A stretch of DNA of 64,000 bases from PALSA-505 sp036267135 (GTDB lineage: Bacteria; Actinomycetota; Actinomycetes; Streptosporangiales; Streptosporangiaceae), in assembly GCA_036267135.1 (NCBI GenBank), contig DATAWQ010000106.1, forward strand, positions 1 to 64,000, read 5' to 3'. The notes under the pieces are model-generated. The model made no database searches. It had not been told where the DNA came from and was given only the letters and a program-made list of their open reading frames with translations. A program made the position numbers and the translations under genes. The stretch's first letter is position 1. The number at the start of each line of letters is the position of its first letter. Of the stretch, positions 1 through 6,361 are shown one piece after another.

Positions 1-208
1 ACCCACCCTCCCACTCCGGACACCCCCCGCCCCCGTCGCGCGCGTCCGGCCCGCCCTCCCCACCGCCCACACGCCCGCCGGCACCCCGGCGCGCGTCCGC
101 ACCCCGCACAGGCCCCCGGCGACCACTTTTCCCGCGCTGGAACAAAATTTCGGTCCTATTCGTCCCTTTTGTACCCCAACAGCACGGGAAGAGTGAAAAT
201 GGGCCTGG
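1..208. other. Non-coding, no gene recognised
   Basis: C-rich sequence followed by a slightly A/T-richer stretch (about 125-175). No frame resembles a protein and no hairpin with a T-tract was seen. It lies downstream of the YiaA/B-like gene. Confidence 0.5.
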
Positions 209-505
209 TTAGTGGATGGGGTGGGCGACGCGGAGGAGGTCTTGCTCGGCGAGGAGTTTGTCGAGCCTGGCCTGGTCGACGCGGCTGACGAGGGCGGTCT
301 CTTCCTGGCGGTCACGCACGCACTTGGCCAGCGTGAAGCTCGAGGTCACCATGTAGAGCAGGCCCAGGGCCAGGAAGGCGCGGACCCACCGGGAGTCGTG
401 CAGGTAGGCGATGCCGACCAGGGTGACGGTGAGCGAGATCCCGAAGGAGATCGTCGATTGCAGGTAGAAGGCGCTGGTGGTTCGCGGTCGCAGTGGAGTG
501 CTCAT
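209..505 (-). CDS. YiaA/YiaB-like two-helix inner membrane protein
   Basis: Ninety-eight residues. The N-terminal half holds two hydrophobic helices (about residues 14-34 and 41-58) around the segment SRWVRAFLALGLLYMVTSSF. This is followed by the short basic motif LAKCVRDRQE and a charged, probably helical cytoplasmic tail. That pattern is typical of the yiaAB two-helix domain (PF05360) common in actinobacteria. The function of the family is not established; it is a small integral membrane protein. The gene stands alone, downstream of the aldehyde dehydrogenase terminator. The ATG start at 505 is the only reasonable one in the frame. Confidence 0.8.
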   Translation of the reverse strand: MSTPLRPRTTSAFYLQSTISFGISLTVTLVGIAYLHDSRWVRAFLALGLLYMVTSSFTLAKCVRDRQEETALVSRVDQARLDKLLAEQDLLRVAHPIH

Positions 506-568
506 GGCTTCATCGTCGGCGTCCGGCCCGCGCCGGGCCTGAGCACCGCTACTCAGTTCCGGCTAGGT

Positions 569-608
569 AAAAACCGCCCGCTCCGCTGAGTACCAGCGGA
601 GCGGGCGG
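569..608 (-). terminator. Rho-independent terminator of the aldehyde dehydrogenase gene
   Basis: A perfect 15-bp GC-rich stem (574-588 with 594-608) closes a 5-nt loop. On the minus strand it is followed by five T residues (A run at 569-573). It begins 15 nt after the aldehyde dehydrogenase stop codon, so it is a classic intrinsic terminator for that transcript. Confidence 0.9.
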
Positions 609-622
609 GTGGTGCGCGGGGG

Positions 623-2110
623 TCACAGTTGCGTGGTGACCGCCTTGACCTCGGTGTAGGCCTCGAGCACCTCGTGGCCCATCTCGCGGCCCCAGCCGGA
701 CTGCTTGTAGCCGCCGAACGGCAGCGACGCGTCGAACACGTTGTAGCAGTTGATCCAGACCGTGCCGGCCCGCAGCATCTTGGCCAGCGCGTGCGCCTTG
801 GAGATGTCCCTGGTCCAGATGCCGGCGCCGAGTCCGTATTCGCTGTCATTGGCGGCGGCGGCGATGTCGTCCAGGGTCTGGAACGGCGCGGCCACCACGA
901 CCGGGCCGAAGATCTCCTCGCGGACGATCTTCATGTCCGGGCGGGTGTTCGTGATGACGGTGGGCTCGACGAAGTAGCCCTTGTCACCGAACCGGCCGCC
1001 GCCGGCCAGGGAGGTGGCGCCGTCCGCCTTGCCCGACTCCAGGTACCCGGTCACCCGGCGGAACTGCTCTTCAGAGACGAGCGGGCCCATCTGGGTGCCC
1101 TCGTCCATGCCAGGACCGAGCTTGATCGACTTGGCGATCTCGGCCACGCCGTCGACCACCTCGTCGAACTTGTCCTCCTGGACGAACAGCCGCGAGCCCG
1201 CGACACAGCACTGGCCGTGGTTGAAGAAGATCGCGTTGGCGGCGCCCTCGACCGCGTCGTCCTGGGCGTCGTCGAAGACGATGTTCGGGCTCTTGCCGCC
1301 GAGTTCGAGCGAGACCTTCTTGAGGTTGCCCGCGGCCGCCTGCACGATCAGCCGTCCGACCTCGGTGGAGCCGGTGAAGGCCACCTTGTCCACATCGCGG
1401 TGGGCGGCCAGCGCGGCGCCGGCGGTCTCGCCGAAGCCCGGGATCACGTTCACCACGCCGTCGGGCACGCCGGCCTCGGCGATCAGCTCGGCCAGCTTGA
1501 GCGCGGTCAGCGGGGTCTGCTCGGCCGGCTTGAGTATCACGGTGTTGCCCGTGCACAGGGCGGGCCCGAGCTTCCAGGCCGCCATCAGCAGCGGGAAGTT
1601 CCACGGGATGATCTGCCCGACCACGCCGACCGGCTCGCGCAGCGTGTAGGAGTGGAAGTTGGCGCCCGGCATGTAGGGCACCGAGATGTTGATCGTGTTG
1701 CCTTCGATCTTGGTGGCCCAGCCGGCCATGTAGTGGAACAGGTCGGCGGCCAGCGGGACGTCGGCCGCCGCGGCCACGGCGACCGGCTTGCCGTTGTCCA
1801 GCGATTCGAGCTGGGCCAGTTCCTGGGTGTGCTCCAGGATGAGGTCGCCGATGCGCCAGATGATGCGCCCGCGCTCGGACGGGGTCATCCGGCTCCACGG
1901 GCCGGAGTCGAACGCGGCCCGCGCGGCCCGCACGGCCCGGTTGATGTCTTCCGCGTCCCCTTCGGCCACCCGGGCCAGCGTCTCACCGGTGGCCGGGTTG
2001 GGTGTCTCGAAGGTCTTCCCTGATGCCGCGTCTGCCCACTGGCCGTTGATAAAGAGCTGCCGTGGCCTGGCAATGAACTCTTCTACGCTTCGCTCCAGGG
2101 TTACCGTCAT
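623..2110 (-). CDS. NAD(P)+-dependent aldehyde dehydrogenase
   Basis: A 495-residue class I/II (ALDH2-type) aldehyde dehydrogenase, full length for the family, expected to oxidise an aldehyde to its acid in the cytoplasm. Visible motifs in order: the Rossmann element FTGSTEVGR, the catalytic-glutamate region ELGGKSPNIVF, the catalytic cysteine in FFNHGQCCVAGSR, and the conserved EEIFGPVV. A good SD (GGAGGAG, minus strand near 2120-2126) precedes the ATG. The closest recognisable groups are phenylacetaldehyde and betaine aldehyde dehydrogenases, but the substrate cannot be read from sequence. Its promoter region contains the palindrome array at 2149-2192. A PadR gene lies upstream in the same orientation, so repression by that regulator is plausible but inferred. 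Confidence 0.93.
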   Translation of the reverse strand: MTVTLERSVEEFIARPRQLFINGQWADAASGKTFETPNPATGETLARVAEGDAEDINRAVRAARAAFDSGPWSRMTPSERGRIIWRIGDLILEHTQELAQLESLDNGKPVAVAAAADVPLAADLFHYMAGWATKIEGNTINISVPYMPGANFHSYTLREPVGVVGQIIPWNFPLLMAAWKLGPALCTGNTVILKPAEQTPLTALKLAELIAEAGVPDGVVNVIPGFGETAGAALAAHRDVDKVAFTGSTEVGRLIVQAAAGNLKKVSLELGGKSPNIVFDDAQDDAVEGAANAIFFNHGQCCVAGSRLFVQEDKFDEVVDGVAEIAKSIKLGPGMDEGTQMGPLVSEEQFRRVTGYLESGKADGATSLAGGGRFGDKGYFVEPTVITNTRPDMKIVREEIFGPVVVAAPFQTLDDIAAAANDSEYGLGAGIWTRDISKAHALAKMLRAGTVWINCYNVFDASLPFGGYKQSGWGREMGHEVLEAYTEVKAVTTQL

Positions 2111-2148
2111 GAACGCTCATCTCCTCCGCCCGCGCGGCGGGCCCCGTG

Positions 2149-2192
2149 GTAGTCGCAATGGGACTACCGATGGATAGTCCCCATGGGACTAC
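2149..2192. promoter_or_regulatory. Alternating GGACTA/TAGTCC half-site array (operator candidate)
   Basis: Four half-sites alternate in orientation: GTAGTC (2149), GACTAC (2162), TAGTCC (2175) and GGACTAC (2186). Their spacing is regular, about 12-13 bp. The second pair forms the perfect palindrome TAGTCCCCATGGGACTA. The array lies 40-80 bp upstream of the aldehyde dehydrogenase ATG, where a dimeric repressor or activator would act. Which protein binds is not shown by the sequence. Confidence 0.7.
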
Positions 2193-2275
2193 AGGTCACG
2201 GGGCCACCGCAAGGGGAGCCGGCCCGAACACGGTTTCTGGTCTCATGTTGCGACGCGAAACCGGGAGCCGGCCGG

Positions 2276-2800
2276 TCAGGCCGGCGGTATGACGTCGTCC
2301 AGGAAGCTCAGCGTGGCGTCCGCGGTGGCCCGCCGCCAGGCCAGCAGGGTGGCGTCGAAACCCTTCCGCTCGGTGGATTCGGCCCTGATCGCGGCGACGA
2401 TCGGCTCCAGCACCGCGCGCTGGCGGATGAGCAGGTCCACCGGATCGCGTCCGGCCCGGTCCAGCAGGGCCAGCTTCATCAGCAGGTGCGACCTGACGTC
2501 CCGCACGTGCCGCACCGGCGTGCCCAGCCAGGCCTCCACCGCTTCCCGGCCGGCCTGCGTGACGCTGTAAATGGTGCGCTGCGGCCCCCGGCCCGGCTCG
2601 ACCGCGTCGGGGGTCACCAGGCCGGCCGCCTCCACCCGGCCCAGCGCCCGGTAGATGGCCGGCCGGGGAATATGCCAGATCCGGCCGAGTTCACCGTCGC
2701 GATCCGTCAGCACCGAGACGGCGAAACCATGCGCGGGCCGCTCGCCGATCACGGTGAGCACAACCCACTCTGCCAGCGACAACGACGGCAGTTCGGTCAT
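2276..2800 (-). CDS. PadR-family transcriptional regulator
   Basis: From the ATG at 2800 the protein has 174 residues. It starts with the PadR winged-helix pattern: LSLAEWVVLTVIGERPAHGF, then a recognition-helix region with PRPAIYRALGRVEAAGLV, then the wing (RTIYSVTQAGREAVEAWL). The C-terminal helical dimerisation domain carries the usual vir-type pattern (LLMKLALLDRAG). An in-frame start at 2896 would add 32 residues unrelated to the family, so 2800 is preferred. No SD precedes 2800, but a TATACG element lies just upstream, which suggests a leaderless message. It sits upstream of the aldehyde dehydrogenase gene in the same direction and may control it or itself. Confidence 0.88.
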   Translation of the reverse strand: MTELPSLSLAEWVVLTVIGERPAHGFAVSVLTDRDGELGRIWHIPRPAIYRALGRVEAAGLVTPDAVEPGRGPQRTIYSVTQAGREAVEAWLGTPVRHVRDVRSHLLMKLALLDRAGRDPVDLLIRQRAVLEPIVAAIRAESTERKGFDATLLAWRRATADATLSFLDDVIPPA

Positions 2801-2808
2801 GAAGACAG

Positions 2809-2824
2809 ATCGTATAGGCACGAT
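2809..2824 (-). promoter_or_regulatory. -10 element and small inverted repeat of the PadR gene
   Basis: On the minus strand TATACG (plus 2811-2816) lies about 10 nt before the ATG at 2800, so transcription would begin at or next to the start codon. The element is embedded in an ATCGT-N6-ACGAT inverted repeat (2809-2813 with 2820-2824), a plausible autoregulatory site. Confidence 0.5.
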
Positions 2825-2998
2825 CGCGAAGATCCGGAAAGACCTGCCCATCCGGGATTGTCTGCCCCTCGTCTGGCCGGGGCCCGCGTCGGCCACCGCC
2901 CGGCGAACTTAGGATCGGGTAGTGAACCCACGCCCGCACCGGCCCCGGCCGCGCTGCGCGGCGACGGCCCGGCCGCAGAGCGGAGGAAACTAACCGCA

Positions 2999-3853
2999 AT
3001 GGAAACGGTGCTCCGTTCCCGGTCAGCCGAGGTCGTCATGGGCCCCGAACAGCCGTTCTGCATCGTGGGGGAACGGATCAACCCGAGCGGCCGCAGGCTG
3101 TTCCAGGAGCAGTTGCGGCACGGCGACTTTTCCCGGCTGGAGGCCGACGTCGCCGAGCAGGTGAACGGCGGGGCCATGGTCCTCGACGTCAACGTGGAAG
3201 TGCCGCACGCCGACGAGACCGAGCTGATGGTGCGCACGGTGCGGATCGTGCAGGACCGCTGCGACCTGCCGCTGTGCCTGGACTCGCCGAGCGTGGAAGT
3301 GCTCGAAGCCGGGCTGTCGGCCTACCAGGGCAAGGCGCTGGTCAACTCGGTCACCGCCGACGACGAGCGCCTGGACGCCATCCTGCCGCTGGTGAAGCGG
3401 CACGGCGCGGCCGTGATCGCGCTGCCCAGCGACGAACGGGTGATCCCGGCGGACCCCCGGCGCAGGCTGGAACTGACCCGCAAGATCCTGGACGTGGCGG
3501 TCGGCCGGCACGGTATCGCGCTCGAGGACGTCATCATCGACCCGCTGGCCGTTCCGGTCGGCGCGGACACCTCGATGGTGCTGCGCACGCTGGAGACGAT
3601 CGCGCTGATCCACGACGAGCTCGGCCTGAACATGACGCTCGGCGCTTCCAACGTGTCGTTCGGCCTGCCCGACCGGGTCACGATCGGCGCCACGTTCCTG
3701 CCGATGGCGATCGCCTGCGGGCTGACCAGTGCCATCATGGACGCCCGCTCACCCCGCCTGGTCCAGGCGGTCAAGGCCGCCGACCTGCTGCTTGACCGTG
3801 ACACGCTGGGCCGGTCCTGGATCTCTACCCACCGGTTCACATCCCTGCCGTGA
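2999..3853 (+). CDS. Methyltetrahydrofolate-binding (pterin-binding) methyltransferase
   Basis: 284 residues, the normal size of a single pterin-binding TIM barrel (PF00809), as in AcsE/MtvC-type methyltetrahydrofolate:corrinoid methyltransferases. Strand motifs visible include FCIVGERINPSGRRLF near the N-terminus, GAMVLDVNVEVPHADE, LCLDSPSVEVLEAGL, KALVNSVTADDERLDA, IIDPLAVPVGAD and the C-terminal GASNVSFGLPDR. These are the conserved folate-contact loops of the family. It probably moves the methyl group between methyl-THF and a corrinoid protein. No corrinoid protein or methyltransferase partner is adjacent, so the pathway is unknown. The ATG is set by a GGAGGA SD at 2982-2987. Confidence 0.85.
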   Translation: METVLRSRSAEVVMGPEQPFCIVGERINPSGRRLFQEQLRHGDFSRLEADVAEQVNGGAMVLDVNVEVPHADETELMVRTVRIVQDRCDLPLCLDSPSVEVLEAGLSAYQGKALVNSVTADDERLDAILPLVKRHGAAVIALPSDERVIPADPRRRLELTRKILDVAVGRHGIALEDVIIDPLAVPVGADTSMVLRTLETIALIHDELGLNMTLGASNVSFGLPDRVTIGATFLPMAIACGLTSAIMDARSPRLVQAVKAADLLLDRDTLGRSWISTHRFTSLP

Positions 3854-3932
3854 CCGCGGGCGGACCGGCCGACTCCCTGACGATCAGCTCGACCGGGAGC
3901 ACATCGGTGCGGGCGGGGAGCCCGTGAAGACG
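3837..3932 (-). pseudogene. Remnant of a LacI-family regulator C-terminus
   Basis: Between stop codons the minus strand encodes about 31 residues, including LPARTDVLPVELIVRESAGP. This closely resembles the C-terminal end of LacI/GalR regulators (LLPVELVVREST pattern) and ends at a natural-looking stop. Nothing else of the gene remains: an in-frame stop lies immediately upstream at 3933-3935. It overlaps the last few codons of the methyltransferase gene. The identification rests on a short match and is moderately uncertain. Confidence 0.45.
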
Positions 3933-4043
3933 CTAGGGCGACGCCCCGGCTATGCCGGAATTGGGCCGCCTTTCCCGGTGCCTTTGCCCGCGCCCCGCGT
4001 GGCGGCCGGGCCTGGACGGCCGGCCTGGCCTACATTCGTCTTC

Positions 4044-6095
4044 ATGTTCGAGTCGGCGAACTCTGCTCTTTTGGCCGGAAAGACCCCCTACGGCATGGAC
4101 GGGCTGAACGAACAACAGCAGCAGGCCGCCGCGCATCAAGGCGGGCCGCTGCTGATCCTGGCCGGGGCCGGCACGGGGAAGACGCGCACGCTGGTCGCCC
4201 GGGCGGCGTGGCTGCACGCGCAGGGGATACCGGCCAACCGCATCCTGCTGCTGACCTTCACCCGCCGCGCCGCCGACGACATGCTGTCCCGTGCGGCCCC
4301 GGGCCTGCGGGCCGCGAACGCCAGGATCACCGGCGGCACGTTCCACGCCATCGCCCACCGGATCATCCGCCAGCACGCCGAGGCGTTCGCCCTGCCGCCG
4401 GAGTTCACGGTCGTCGATCCCGGTGACGTGACCGACCTGCTGGACGCCCGCCGGGAGGAACACGGCCTGGTCGCCACCGAGGCCCAGCGGCGGGTCCCGC
4501 GGGCCGGCGTCTGCGCCGACATCTACACCAGGTGCGTGAACACCCAGACGCCGGTCGCCGACGTCGTGCGCAAGGGCTACCCCTGGTGCACCGACTTCAC
4601 CGGTCAGCTCTCCGACCTGTTCCGGGCTTATGTCGCGCACAAGCGGAGCCACGGCCTGGTCGACTTCGACGACCTGCTGCTGCTGTGGCGGGCGGCGCTG
4701 GCCGACCCGGGCACCGGCCCGGTGCTGCGCGGCATGTTCGACGCCGTGCTGGTCGACGAGTACCAGGACGTCAACGCCGTGCAGGCCGACATCGTCCGGC
4801 TGCTGCAGCCCCCCGGCGGCTGCCTGACCTGTGTGGGCGACGACGCCCAGGCCATCTACGCGTTCCGCGGCGCCGACCCAGAGCACCTGCGCCGGCTGTC
4901 CGGCGACTTCCCCGACCTGACCGTGATCAGGCTGGACCGCAACTACCGGTCCAAGCAAGCGGTGCTGCGGCTGGCCAACGCGGTCCGCCCGCAGTCGGCC
5001 GGCCTCGAACTGACCCTCAGCGGCGCCCGTGGCGCCGGCGCGGCCCCGTTGCTGGTGCGCTGCCACGACGAGGCCACCCAGGCCCGCGAGATCTGCGCCA
5101 GGGTGCTCGAGGCGCACGAGGACGGCGTCGACCTGCAGGAGCAGGCCGTCCTGGTGCGGGCGGCCCACCACAGCGACGTGCTCGAAATCGAGCTGACCGC
5201 CCGCGGTATCCCGTTCGTGAAGTACGGCGGCCTGCGGTTCACCGAGGCGGCGCACGTCAAGGACTTCATGGCCGCGGCCAGGGTGGTCGCCAACCCGGCC
5301 GACGACGTGGCCTGGTTCCGGCTGCTCCGGCTGCACGAGGGCGTCGGGCCGGCCACCGCCCGCCGGGTGATCGCGTCCCTCCGCCTGCCCGAGCCAGGCC
5401 CGCTGGACCGGTGGCGCGACGCCGTGGAGACGGCGCCCAAGCGGGCCCGCCCGGCCCTGGCCGCGACCGTCGCCGGCCTGGACCGGGCCACCACGCTGGA
5501 GCGGACGGGGGAGCGGGCCGCCGCGGTGCTGGCCGCGCTGGAGGAGCCACTGCGCGCCCGTTACATGGACGCCGACATCAGGATCGCCGACCTGACGCGG
5601 CTGGCCGACGCGGCGGCCAGCCGGCCGTCTTTGCACGACGCCCTGGTCGAGCTGGCCCTCGACCCGCCGTCCTCCACGTCCGACCTGGCCGGGCCGCCCC
5701 GGCTGGACGAGGACTTCCTGATCATCTCGACCGTCCACTCGGCCAAGGGCCTCGAATGGCCCATCGTGCACCTGCCGCACCTGGTGGACGGCGCCGTGCC
5801 CAGCGACATGGCCCTCGGCAGCCCGGAGGGGCTGGCCGAGGAGCACCGGCTGTTCTACGTCGCGGTCACCCGGGCCCGCGACCAGCTCTACCTGTACGTG
5901 CCGCTGCGCCTGCACGTGCACCGGATGGGCCGCGACGACCGGCACGGCTACGGCCAGGTCAGCCGCTTCCTCGACGCCGGGGCCCTGGCCGCCTGCGAGT
6001 CCGCCGAGGCCGCGCCCCCCGAGCCGCTGCTGCCCCGCACCGCCCCGCTCGCCGCCCGCGTGGACGCCGCACTCGACGCCCTGTGGTCCGGCTAG
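4044..6095 (+). CDS. UvrD/PcrA-type ATP-dependent DNA helicase
   Basis: 683 residues of superfamily 1A helicase. Motifs in order: Q-motif region GLNEQQQQAAAHQ, Walker A AGAGTGKT (about residue 39-46), TFTRRAADDM (Ia), LVDEYQDVN (II), VGDDAQAIYAFRGA (III), LDRNYRSKQAVL (IV), ISTVHSAKGLEW (V) and YVAVTRARDQLYLY (VI). It should translocate 3'-5' on ssDNA and act in repair or replication restart. The start at 4044 keeps a short leader before the Q-motif; the ATG at 4095 is an alternative. It is slightly shorter than PcrA and lacks a long C-terminal extension. The 3' end lies in a triplicated 17-bp repeat. No partner gene is adjacent. Confidence 0.92.
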   Translation: MFESANSALLAGKTPYGMDGLNEQQQQAAAHQGGPLLILAGAGTGKTRTLVARAAWLHAQGIPANRILLLTFTRRAADDMLSRAAPGLRAANARITGGTFHAIAHRIIRQHAEAFALPPEFTVVDPGDVTDLLDARREEHGLVATEAQRRVPRAGVCADIYTRCVNTQTPVADVVRKGYPWCTDFTGQLSDLFRAYVAHKRSHGLVDFDDLLLLWRAALADPGTGPVLRGMFDAVLVDEYQDVNAVQADIVRLLQPPGGCLTCVGDDAQAIYAFRGADPEHLRRLSGDFPDLTVIRLDRNYRSKQAVLRLANAVRPQSAGLELTLSGARGAGAAPLLVRCHDEATQAREICARVLEAHEDGVDLQEQAVLVRAAHHSDVLEIELTARGIPFVKYGGLRFTEAAHVKDFMAAARVVANPADDVAWFRLLRLHEGVGPATARRVIASLRLPEPGPLDRWRDAVETAPKRARPALAATVAGLDRATTLERTGERAAAVLAALEEPLRARYMDADIRIADLTRLADAAASRPSLHDALVELALDPPSSTSDLAGPPRLDEDFLIISTVHSAKGLEWPIVHLPHLVDGAVPSDMALGSPEGLAEEHRLFYVAVTRARDQLYLYVPLRLHVHRMGRDDRHGYGQVSRFLDAGALAACESAEAAPPEPLLPRTAPLAARVDAALDALWSG

Positions 6096-6129
6096 CCCTG
6101 TGGTCCGGCTAGCCCTGTGGTCCGGCTGA
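6079..6129 (+). repeat. Three tandem 17-bp copies at the helicase stop codon
   Basis: CCCTGTGGTCCGGCTAG occurs at 6079-6095 and 6096-6112, and with a changed end at 6113-6129. The first copy encodes the helicase C-terminus (LWSG plus the TAG stop), so the two extra copies are duplicated gene end. Confidence 0.9.
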
Positions 6130-6159
6130 CCCGCCAACCGGGGACGTAGCCGTGAGATC

Positions 6160-6332
6160 TTAATGAACGGCTGCGCGAGGCCCGCCCAGTCGGTCACCCA
6201 GCGTGAACACGGCGGCCAGCACCCGCCCGGACACGCCAGGTCATAGTTGAGCAAATCCCACATGACACCCCACGCCTCGTCGTAATCTGGCTCCACATCA
6301 TCCCAATTTGTTGCCAAAGGGTCTGGGCGCAC
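6160..6332 (-). pseudogene. Possible decayed small ORF
   Basis: From 6332 the minus strand reads ATNWDDVEPDYDEAWGVMWD and then DLLNYDL, a protein-like acidic/aromatic stretch quite unlike the arginine-rich antisense frames nearby. After about 35 codons the plausible reading moves to another frame (VLAAVFTLGDRLG) that stops at 6160. It may be a frameshifted relic of a small actinobacterial protein. No family is recognised. Confidence 0.25.
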
Positions 6333-6361
6333 ATCGACGTGGGGATTTCCGAGGTGTGCAC

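Noticed and set aside
3933..6332. A 799-codon open frame on the minus strand across the helicase gene
   Set aside because: It is antisense to a fully convincing UvrD-type helicase and is Gly/Arg/Gln-rich, the usual shadow of GC-biased third positions.
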